Assembly (NCBI GenBank): GCA_017302855.1
Contig: JAFLBY010000014.1
Location: forward strand, 1-34,444
DNA: 34,444 nucleotides
Direction: 5' to 3'
From: Candidatus Kapaibacterium sp.
GTDB lineage: Bacteria > Bacteroidota > Ignavibacteria > Kapaibacteriales > UBA961
The number at the start of each line of letters is the position of its first letter. Position 1 is the stretch's first letter. A program made the translations under genes and the position numbers. Positions 25,253-32,739 of the stretch are shown one piece after another. The notes beneath the pieces were generated by a model that had not been told where the DNA came from, searched no databases, and was given only the letters and a program-made list of their open reading frames with translations.

Positions 25253-25786
25253 ATGAAATTACTCTTTAGCATATTCTTTTTTTGTATTATGACATTGCCA
25301 TGTCTTGCACAGGATTCAACGAAAGTTCGGTCTCTTGATACTTTTGCAGTGAAGCCATTACTTGGCTTGGGATTAATAAATGGTGCAAGAGTAGGTGTGC
25401 AAGTACAATATGGCGATATTGCTGCTCTTGAAGTGGGTGGAGGAATTGATTTTCTTCCTGTCGCAACTATATTTTTCAGAGGTTACTCGGGGTTTCAGTA
25501 TTTGACACTTTCGCAAGCATTGATTCTTACTCCCTTTCCGGAAAAAAGACTTTCGCTGATTCTGTATCATGCTTATTTATCAGATAGAGATATTCCAAAT
25601 ATTCAACGTCATTGGCAATTTATGATTGGATGGTCAATACCTTTAGGTGAATTTACTCATTCTCGATTTTCTTTAGGTGGGTCAATATCTAATGAAAAAG
25701 AATATGATTTATATGGCTTATCTGCTAGTGATGGTATAACATTTGACTTTGTTATGACTTTCGATCATGCAAAAATTCGATTGTAA
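25253..25786 (+). CDS. tandem paralog 5 (most diverged)
   Basis: 177 residues. The signal peptide is identical to that of paralog 1, but divergence begins right after it (STKVRSLDTFAVKPLLGLGL, VGVQVQYGDIAALEVGGGID). The centre and end (HWQFMIGWSIPLGEFTHSRF, ITFDFVMTFDHAKIRL) keep the strand pattern but little identity. It is also the last copy, with an unrelated sequence downstream, so it may be the ancestral member from which the inner copies were amplified. Confidence 0.8.
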   Translation: MKLLFSIFFFCIMTLPCLAQDSTKVRSLDTFAVKPLLGLGLINGARVGVQVQYGDIAALEVGGGIDFLPVATIFFRGYSGFQYLTLSQALILTPFPEKRLSLILYHAYLSDRDIPNIQRHWQFMIGWSIPLGEFTHSRFSLGGSISNEKEYDLYGLSASDGITFDFVMTFDHAKIRL

Positions 25787-25864
25787 AAGACATACTTTTT
25801 AGTACTTACTATTATTATTTTTATCGGATATAGTTTTCTCATTTTTATCATACTGCATTTCTAA

Positions 25865-26031
25865 CATACACTTAGTTCTGCCCATCAACAATGGGTACAT
25901 CAATATATTGTTCAAGAAGCATATCGTTTTTTGCAAAACATGTCGGATCAATCCCTGCTTTAAAAAACTATGCAGGTCTTGATGGTAATCCCTTTTTTGG
26001 TGCAGGTCAGATATATTATATGGCGATTTGA
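25865..26031 (+). pseudogene. possible decayed gene fragment before the riboswitch
   Basis: One frame (25865-25963) reads SAHQQWVHQYIVQEAYRFLQ, which is protein-like and resembles the start of bacterial zinc-dependent phospholipase-C-like exported proteins (HQYxxxEAY). It ends at a TAA, and another frame continues with NYAGLDGNPFFGAGQIYYMA to a TGA at 26029. No start codon or intact frame exists. Identification is by eye from one short motif, so it is tentative. The rest of the 25787-26195 gap shows nothing else. Confidence 0.3.
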
Positions 26032-26199
26032 GAACAATGCAAGACTAACACCTGTTTTTTCAGACAGTACTACTCAATAGATGAAAAGCAATATCCTTGC
26101 TCTGAATTGTGTGTATCCAACAACTCAGCACTACGCCAAAACCTCTTCCAACAAGTTTTGGTAAGGTTACGTCATAATTTCTTCGTATTTTCGCAATAA

Positions 26200-26285
26200 C
26201 GTTAGAGGTGCCGGACACAATAGTGTCGGCTGAGATTATACTCTTGGAACCTGATCCGGTTAAGACCGGCGTAGGGAAACGGATG
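26200..26285 (+). promoter_or_regulatory. TPP riboswitch (THI element)
   Basis: The conserved aptamer elements are in order: GGTGCC (26207-26212), CTGAGA (26230-26235) after a GGACAC...GTGTC-type hairpin, GAACCTGATC (26247-26256), the CCGGT/ACCGG stem (26256-26260 with 26265-26269) and GTAGGGAA (26271-26278). This binds thiamin pyrophosphate and normally shuts off thiamin synthesis or uptake genes when TPP is abundant. It lies in the leader of the TonB-dependent receptor gene. Confidence 0.95.
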
Positions 26286-26323
26286 AAACGCTTAGCGTTA
26301 TCATAGCTCCAACCTACCTCTGC

Positions 26324-26351
26324 GGAACATCATTTTTGTTCCATTTTTTTT
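26324..26351 (+). terminator. riboswitch-controlled intrinsic terminator
   Basis: GGAACA (26324-26329) pairs with TGTTCC (26337-26342), 7-base loop, followed by A and eight T. It ends 11 bases before the receptor ATG. Upstream, CCTAC (26313-26317) can pair with GTAGG of the aptamer (26271-26275) and ACCTCT (26316-26321) with AGAGGT (26204-26209), a possible antiterminator when TPP is absent. Confidence 0.8.
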
Positions 26352-26362
26352 ACACATTTTTC

Positions 26363-28771
26363 ATGAAAACATTTCGACTCAGTGCATCTGCATTTTTGCT
26401 GCTCACTGCATTGCCATTCGTGGCATTATCACAAAAAAAGACTGTTACCGACAGCACTCCCCCAACAAAATCTTATAATGTACCAACAGTGACCGTCACA
26501 GCCACCCGAGCTACGGAAAGGCAATCGCCCGTACCTTTCACTGAAATTAACCGTGCGGAATTGCAGGAAAAACATACTGCTTTTGATATAGCCACTTTAT
26601 TGGCTTCCACGCCATCGGTCTATTTTTATTCCGATAATGGCAATAATATCGGTTATACCAATATTCGTGTGCGCGGCTTTGACCAAAGACGCGTGGCGGT
26701 GATGATAAATGGTGTACCGCAAAATGACCCTTCCGACCATAATGTCTATTGGATAAATTTTCCCGATATTGCATCCAATTTACAATCCGTGCAAGTGCAA
26801 CGTGGTGCAGGACTTATGAATTATGGCTCTGCTGCCATCGGCGGCAGTATAAATATGATAACTGCTAATTATTCCGATAAACGTTTTGTTACTATTTCCC
26901 AAGGATATGGTTTTCAAGAATTTGGTGTCAATGGAACAAAATATGTTCCCACAGTCAGCAAATATTCTTTTGAAGCGGCTTCCGGGTTGATAGATAAATA
27001 TGCATTTTATGGTCGTGTTTCTCGCATTAACTCGGCGGGATATCGCGATAAATCATGGGCTGAATTAGAGAGCTTTTTTTTGAGTGCAGCCCGCTTTGAT
27101 GATTCGCATACATTACAAGTAAATGTTTTTGGCGGTCCAATCGCTGACGGATTGGCATATATCGGATTACCCAAATCATTTATCGGCGACCTCGGTTTAC
27201 GTCGTACCAATTTTAATTATTGGGAATATGACAGTGACTCACTTGCAGTCGGAAAACAAATAGTCGGTTTTGGTTCGCCCACACGCCAACAAGAAATAGA
27301 GAATTTTTCTCAACCACATTATGAAATTCTCTCCGATTGGACGCTGTCAGAAAATGTTTCATTAAAAACAACAGCTTTTTACTATACCGGTGATGGTTTT
27401 TTTGATTTTGATGCTTCATGGGCGGATAAAGATATGTTATTATTGACACCCGAATATGGTTTTCCCGATAATAGCGCTGTTTCAGGTACAATTTTTAAAG
27501 CATTCGTTGGCAATAGACATGGCGGCATTGTGCCTCGTTTACTTTGGAAACATAATCAAGGCGAATTATCTGTCGGTGCGGAATTACGCATACATCGTTC
27601 CGAACATTGGGGAAAAATCAATTTTGCAGAAGGTTTACCTGCAAATTACAATCCCGAGTTTCGTGTCTATGAATATAATGGTGAACGTGATATATTTTCA
27701 TTATTCGCACGTGAGCAATATTATCTGCAACCCAATATTATGCTCAATATTGAAGGACAAATAGTTCATCATCGTTATACTATTGCCAATGAAAAAAAAG
27801 GCGGGCAATTTGTTGAATACTCAACAGATAATGGCATAGTAGGAAAAAATGGCGGTGATATTTTTACCGTCAATTATCTGTTTTTTAATCCTCGTTTGGG
27901 TGTTCATTGGAATATTGATGAGCAATGGAGCGGCTTTTTTTCTTTGGCACTCACATCACGCGAACCTCGTATGAATAATTTATATAATGCAAGTGAGCGT
28001 TGGTCAAGCGGTGCAATTCCTTTATTCCAGCAAAATAATAATGGTAATTTTGATTTTTCTCGTCCATTGGTAAAACCTGAACGTATGTTGGACATAGAAA
28101 TAGGCGGCTCATTTACCGATGGTATTATCAAAGCTAATATGACGGGCTATTGGATGGAATTTAGCAATGAATTAGTCAGAAGCGGTCAATTAGATATTTT
28201 CGGCGCTCCTCGTGACGGCAATGCACCCCGCACACGTCATGTGGGTCTGGAGGCAGATATAGCGGCTGTTATTTTCACTACGGATAATAGCGCACTTACC
28301 ATCGGAGGCAATGCCAATATCAGTACTAATACCATTATTGATATGACCTATTTTACGAATATTAATGACAGTACAACACGTGGCATCTCATTAAATGGTA
28401 ATTCGATTGCGGGATTTCCGGATTTTCTGTCGGGTATGTTTGCCCAATATCGTTTAGGCAATCTTTCATGGGCAGTGACCATGCGCCATGTTCGTGGTAT
28501 CAGAACAGATAATTTTGGCGATAAAATATTAGAAATTCGTGCCATAAATCCGTCAGCAATACCGTATCTCGATAATCGTTTGGATGCTTACACGGTATTC
28601 AATACAGATATTGCTTATGAATTACCGCAGTTTTTATCATTTGAATCATTGCGTTTGCGTTTACAAGTCAATAATATTGCTAATGCACTCTATGCCGCAG
28701 GCGGTGAAGGTGGTCAATTTTTTCCTGCGGCGGAACGTAATATGTATTTTGGCATAGATGTAAATTTGTAA
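26363..28771 (+). CDS. TonB-dependent receptor, predicted thiamin transporter of the outer membrane
   Basis: About 802 residues from ATG 26363; the upstream in-frame TTG at 26336 lies inside the terminator hairpin and is rejected. Signal peptide MKTFRLSASAFLLLTALPFVALS, TonB-box region (TVTVTATRATERQSPVPF), plug (STPSVYFYSDNGNNIGYTNI, RVRGFDQRRVAVMINGVPQN, GSAAIGGSINMIT), then a long barrel ending FPAAERNMYFGIDVNL. There is no carboxypeptidase-like domain. A TPP riboswitch directly upstream makes thiamin or a thiamin precursor the likely ligand; TPP-regulated receptors of this kind are known from comparative genomics of Bacteroidota. No inner-membrane thiamin permease or thi biosynthesis gene is in the window. 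A terminator follows. Confidence 0.92.
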   Translation: MKTFRLSASAFLLLTALPFVALSQKKTVTDSTPPTKSYNVPTVTVTATRATERQSPVPFTEINRAELQEKHTAFDIATLLASTPSVYFYSDNGNNIGYTNIRVRGFDQRRVAVMINGVPQNDPSDHNVYWINFPDIASNLQSVQVQRGAGLMNYGSAAIGGSINMITANYSDKRFVTISQGYGFQEFGVNGTKYVPTVSKYSFEAASGLIDKYAFYGRVSRINSAGYRDKSWAELESFFLSAARFDDSHTLQVNVFGGPIADGLAYIGLPKSFIGDLGLRRTNFNYWEYDSDSLAVGKQIVGFGSPTRQQEIENFSQPHYEILSDWTLSENVSLKTTAFYYTGDGFFDFDASWADKDMLLLTPEYGFPDNSAVSGTIFKAFVGNRHGGIVPRLLWKHNQGELSVGAELRIHRSEHWGKINFAEGLPANYNPEFRVYEYNGERDIFSLFAREQYYLQPNIMLNIEGQIVHHRYTIANEKKGGQFVEYSTDNGIVGKNGGDIFTVNYLFFNPRLGVHWNIDEQWSGFFSLALTSREPRMNNLYNASERWSSGAIPLFQQNNNGNFDFSRPLVKPERMLDIEIGGSFTDGIIKANMTGYWMEFSNELVRSGQLDIFGAPRDGNAPRTRHVGLEADIAAVIFTTDNSALTIGGNANISTNTIIDMTYFTNINDSTTRGISLNGNSIAGFPDFLSGMFAQYRLGNLSWAVTMRHVRGIRTDNFGDKILEIRAINPSAIPYLDNRLDAYTVFNTDIAYELPQFLSFESLRLRLQVNNIANALYAAGGEGGQFFPAAERNMYFGIDVNL

Positions 28772-28804
28772 CAAATACTCACACATCACATCCACTGATT
28801 TCTT

Positions 28805-28837
28805 CCCTGTTCTTCTCTGAGAACAGGGATTTTTTTT
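28805..28837 (+). terminator. intrinsic terminator after the thiamin receptor
   Basis: ccctgttct (28805-28813) pairs perfectly with agaacaggg (28820-28828) around a 6-base loop, followed by A and eight T. Confidence 0.93.
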
Positions 28838-28938
28838 CGCACAATTCGGCTTTCACCCACTCACAATTCTTACTTTGTTTATGCTATTATTCATATAATC
28901 CGTAAATTACAGTTACTATTATTAACTTTTTTGGCATA

Positions 28939-30930
28939 ATGATGCGACTAAGTGCAATCATTCTAAACTTTTTCCTCATAGTTGTAAGTGTAGTTCAGGC
29001 ACAATGGTCACAGTGCATAGGACCTTTTGGCGGGCGTGTGACAAGCATCACTTCAACGCAAAATGCTCTTTTCGTAGGCACAAATGGCGGTGGTATCTAT
29101 AAAAGCACTAATAATGGCTCATCGTGGCAATCCGTAAATTCAGGACTCACAAAACATTATATACAATCATTGGCAATTGTTAATTCCGCAGTATGCGCAG
29201 GCACATTGCATACCGGATTTTTCCGCACCACAAATGAAGGAAATTCATGGACATCGCCCAATAATGCAGGTTTGCAAAATGGGGGCATTATCTCATTATT
29301 GTCTTCATCAAATACGCTCTTTGCGGGAACAAACGGCTATGGCATATTTCGCAGCGGCAATGGTGGCACAACATGGACTTCTGCCGGATTAAGCGGCAAA
29401 CGTATTAATACTTTATTTGTCAATGCCAATATTCTCTATGCCGGAACCGATGATGGTTTATTTTTCAGCAATAATAATGGAAATTCATGGACGGCTTTCA
29501 CGACAACTCCCGGAAAAACTTATATTCAATGTTATGCGCGGCATGGAACAACATTATTTCTCGGCACATTAACGGGTGCCTTCAGCAGCACAGATAATGG
29601 CAAAACATGGGATACCGTAAACATTGATAATATGTCTGTCAGTTCTATCGTAAGTACGGAATCAAGCGTTATTATCAGCACATTAGGAAAAGGTATATTG
29701 AAAAGCACTGATAATGGTATCACATGGAATCCTGTGTCATTTGCACAGCCTTTTGTGAATGTGCTGTATGTCTATGGGTCGTGGATTTTTGCGGGGACAT
29801 CGTATGCGGGAATGTATCGTAGCAATGATGATGGTACAACATGGGCAGCGATGAATGAAGGTTTTGCGGCTCATACAGTAACGGCATTGAGTATTTCTGC
29901 CACACAATCATATTTTGCCGGTGTTCTTGGCGACGGTATATATCGCAGTAAAGATAAAGGTAATTCATGGCAGCCGGTGGGACTTGAACAACAATCCGTC
30001 AATTCTATTATTATGCGAGATACAGCCATCTATGTGGGAACAGATAATGGCATTTATCGCAGTCTGGATGATGGCAATACTTGGACGACACACAATAATG
30101 GCTTGCTTTCCCGTAAGGTATATGCTTTTGCCCTCAGCGACAGTATTATTTATGCCGGAACACGTGTAGGTCTTTATCGAAGCACTAATAATGGCGAAAC
30201 ATGGACTGAAGCCGGATTAACCAATGAATATATTATTGCCCTGGATATAATTGGCACCACACTCTATGCCGGCACATGGGGCAATGGTATGTTTCGCAGC
30301 TCCGACAATGCCCGAAATTGGTATCCATTTTCTCTAGAAAATCAAGATGTGCGCTGTTTTGCCGTGCGAAGCGGAAAATTATTTGCGGGGACAACAAGTG
30401 ATGGGGTCTATCGGCTCAGCGATAATCAATCCGCTATGCTGCAATCAGGTTTATCTTCTGAATATATACGTTCAATAGCAGTGGCATCAGGGCGGATTTT
30501 TGCAGGCACTTTGACAGGGGTGGCATATAGTAATAATGATGGCGAAACATGGAAAAATGTAGGATTTACCGAAAAAGCTGTTTTTTCCTTTCTTGCTGTG
30601 GATAATACTTTATTCGTCGGTGCAGAAGGATCGTCCATTTGGAAAACGGATATCGGTATTCTTACCTCCACGAATGAACAGAATTTTTCTTCGGACAATA
30701 TTTACACTTTCCCTCAGCCGGCGCAAGATATACTTCATATTTCAGCACAAAATATTCCCCATAATTCTCAAGGTTCAATTTTGACTTTAGATGGAAGATT
30801 ATTGCACACATTTTCATTAACAGAATCCGCGACATTCCCCATTCAGCATATACCGACAGGAATATATATCATTACCATAGGAAATAATACACAGCCACTA
30901 TATCGTGGATTAATCTCTATCGCACGATAA
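28939..30930 (+). CDS. secreted Asp-box beta-propeller protein with T9SS sorting domain
   Basis: 663 residues. A signal peptide (MMRLSAIILNFFLIVVSVVQ) precedes twelve Asp-box units spaced about 40-45 residues (KSTNNGSSW, RTTNEGNSW, RSGNGGTTW, FSNNNGNSW, SSTDNGKTW, KSTDNGITW, RSNDDGTTW, RSKDKGNSW, RSLDDGNTW, RSTNNGETW, RSSDNARNW, YSNNDGETW), which fold into one or two sortilin/BNR-like propellers. The last 75 residues (YTFPQPAQDILHISAQNI, LDGRLLHTFSL, IPTGIYIITIGN, RGLISIAR) match a type A sorting domain of the type 9 secretion system, predicting surface attachment or release. No catalytic sialidase motif (FRIP, Arg triad) is evident; it is probably a binding or adhesion protein. Confidence 0.9.
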   Translation: MMRLSAIILNFFLIVVSVVQAQWSQCIGPFGGRVTSITSTQNALFVGTNGGGIYKSTNNGSSWQSVNSGLTKHYIQSLAIVNSAVCAGTLHTGFFRTTNEGNSWTSPNNAGLQNGGIISLLSSSNTLFAGTNGYGIFRSGNGGTTWTSAGLSGKRINTLFVNANILYAGTDDGLFFSNNNGNSWTAFTTTPGKTYIQCYARHGTTLFLGTLTGAFSSTDNGKTWDTVNIDNMSVSSIVSTESSVIISTLGKGILKSTDNGITWNPVSFAQPFVNVLYVYGSWIFAGTSYAGMYRSNDDGTTWAAMNEGFAAHTVTALSISATQSYFAGVLGDGIYRSKDKGNSWQPVGLEQQSVNSIIMRDTAIYVGTDNGIYRSLDDGNTWTTHNNGLLSRKVYAFALSDSIIYAGTRVGLYRSTNNGETWTEAGLTNEYIIALDIIGTTLYAGTWGNGMFRSSDNARNWYPFSLENQDVRCFAVRSGKLFAGTTSDGVYRLSDNQSAMLQSGLSSEYIRSIAVASGRIFAGTLTGVAYSNNDGETWKNVGFTEKAVFSFLAVDNTLFVGAEGSSIWKTDIGILTSTNEQNFSSDNIYTFPQPAQDILHISAQNIPHNSQGSILTLDGRLLHTFSLTESATFPIQHIPTGIYIITIGNNTQPLYRGLISIAR

Positions 30931-31011
30931 TTGCTATCGAATCATTAATAAAATCATATACGATATTTTTATATATCACTCAAATAATTTTTTTATATTT
31001 CCATTGTTATT

Positions 31012-31695
31012 TTACTCTCCTATATGTTTTAGTGCTTCTCTGCGTGTGAGGGGACTCACAGAATGTGATAGGACAAAATCACGCACAAGTTCCGGTTCTC
31101 TATAGGCATATTCGCGCAAAGCCCATCCCATCCCTTTGCGTATAAAAAATTCTTTTGATTCGGATAAACGCTCACACAGTGAAAATAATAATTCTTTATC
31201 CGTTTGATCTTTATATTTACGTTGAAAAATAAGGGCTGTTCTTTGCAACCAAATATTTTCTGACTTCATGAGATGTTCGGCATATTTGCGGATACGATCT
31301 TGCGATTGCTTTCTCAGATATTCGCCAATGATTCCGGAAGAAATGGCATCGGTCGTGTCCCACCATGAAGTCATAAGTATCATTTCTTCGCTTAATCCGA
31401 GTATATCATCATCCCATTGTTTTTTGAGTTTGACGCTAATATCAATAGCGCAATAGTGCATTTCCCTTGCGGGTAATTGCCAAAGCTGGCGCACCACCAA
31501 TGGTAATACTTCATAGTCGGGCAAACCTTCATTCTTGATAAAGTCCTTTAAGAGTGCTGAACGTACAGGCGATGCTATTCCCATAAAATCGCATACATCT
31601 TTCATGTACTTTTTCATGGCGGGAGCATAGTCAGGATTCGCTGCCTCGCTCATCGCAGCATAGAGATTACGAACATAGGGTAACTGTTTTTTCAT
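31012..31695 (-). CDS. DNA alkylation repair protein (AlkD-like HEAT-repeat glycosylase)
   Basis: 227 residues of the AlkD family (Pfam PF08713), HEAT-like helical repeats that remove N3- and N7-alkylated purines from DNA without base flipping. Characteristic segments: FMGIASPVRSALLKDFIKNE near the N-terminus, LWQLPAREMHYCAIDI, MTSWWDTTDAISSGIIGEYL with the conserved Trp-Asp pair (about 111-116), and EFFIRKGMGWALREYAYREP, VRDFVLSH towards the end. Length and motif order are those of the family. It stands alone on the minus strand and no other repair gene is near. Confidence 0.92.
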   Translation of the reverse strand: MKKQLPYVRNLYAAMSEAANPDYAPAMKKYMKDVCDFMGIASPVRSALLKDFIKNEGLPDYEVLPLVVRQLWQLPAREMHYCAIDISVKLKKQWDDDILGLSEEMILMTSWWDTTDAISSGIIGEYLRKQSQDRIRKYAEHLMKSENIWLQRTALIFQRKYKDQTDKELLFSLCERLSESKEFFIRKGMGWALREYAYREPELVRDFVLSHSVSPLTRREALKHIGE

Positions 31696-32035
31696 GGATA
31701 GACCTCATTGTATTGTTATACAAACTTAGCCAACTGTTCTTATAATTAATATGACGGTATTACAACAAAGTTAACTTTCCCAATAACAGAACATTTGAAA
31801 GACAAAAGATAAACAATTAACAATTTCACAAATAATTCATTGAAAAACATTAGGTTAAAAGAAGACTTCTTTTCTCAACATTTAACAATTGCTCTTCACA
31901 ACATTTAACATTGTGTTGATCTCAACGCTATATCACTTATGAGCAAAACCACAATGTATTGGACTTTATATGCTGCTGTACTCGTATTTTCGCACAACTA
32001 AAACAGATAGACCAACAGTAAACGTTTTGTTCAGA

Positions 32036-32587
32036 ATGCACTTTTTGTTCCGATACCGATATGGTATTGCCACCCTTTTGATGATGACTCTACTCATCAA
32101 TTCAACGGGGTATGCCATTGCACACTCTATGGTAAAACGCTGGAGTAAAGCATCGGTACGTGCCTATCTGTTGTGTCATGTACCCGATACATTCTTTGAA
32201 TTCACACTCGATAACCATAGCGTGGTGGGTTATGACAATGCGGAATATCTTGAAGAAGAACAAGAAATTCGCATCGGCGAAGAGATGTATGATATTTTTT
32301 CATCTCGTTTAGAACAAAATGGTACCTATACAGTTCGGTGTGTCCATGACCGTCAAGAGAAAATGCTTCGATCGGTATGTTATGCCGTATTTCAATCGCA
32401 TGATAGTAAGTTGCCTATAAAAAATCAACACAGGGCATTGGTCCATCACATTATCAAAGACAGTCAACCGCCCGATAAAGATGATTACAAACATATTCTT
32501 GACGATTGTGTTACTCACTATGTAGGGTATCCCCTTACAACATATTCTGTCACCCTCCCTATTTATTCCCCACCACCGGAAGCATAA
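32036..32587 (+). CDS. small membrane-anchored or exported protein of unknown function
   Basis: 183 residues from ATG 32036; the frame is open to ATG 31970, but the internal start places a hydrophobic signal/anchor (YGIATLLMMTLLINSTGYAI) close to the N-terminus. The remainder is extracytoplasmic and charged (NAEYLEEEQEIRIGEEMYDI), with three cysteines and a proline-rich end (LPIYSPPPEA). I do not recognise the family. It lies about 150 bases upstream of a TonB receptor on the same strand, a position often held in Bacteroidota by small periplasmic accessory proteins of metal uptake, but it lacks a metal-binding motif that would prove this. The gap at 31696-31969 shows only A/T-rich sequence. 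Confidence 0.6.
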   Translation: MHFLFRYRYGIATLLMMTLLINSTGYAIAHSMVKRWSKASVRAYLLCHVPDTFFEFTLDNHSVVGYDNAEYLEEEQEIRIGEEMYDIFSSRLEQNGTYTVRCVHDRQEKMLRSVCYAVFQSHDSKLPIKNQHRALVHHIIKDSQPPDKDDYKHILDDCVTHYVGYPLTTYSVTLPIYSPPPEA

Positions 32588-32739
32588 ACCCACTCTTTAC
32601 GGCTTTTAACTTTCGTCTGCACGGACTGTTATGATGGGTATTTCACAGCATCTGAACAGTACCGTTTTTCTCTCTATGTACCTTCCCATCCACACAATGG
32701 GCAAGGCTTATCTTTTTATTTTTATTATAATTATTACCA

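Larger units (their letters stand above)
22823..25786 (+). repeat. tandem array of five gene-plus-spacer units
   Basis: Gene starts fall at 22890, 23501, 24076, 24652 and 25253, a period of about 575-610 bases. Spacers 23403-23500, 23978-24075, 24553-24651 and 25156-25252 are nearly identical: taatgtagaaaagcataaac, a run of A, an A/T-rich taataacaagata stretch, then ctatactct shortly before each ATG. The spacer before the first gene shares only its right half, and the sequence after the last gene is unrelated. Coding 5' thirds and 3' ends are well conserved; centres are not. Confidence 0.92.

Noticed and set aside
26336-26362. TTG start for the thiamin receptor
   Set aside because: It falls within the terminator hairpin and T-run; ATG 26363 gives a clean signal peptide.
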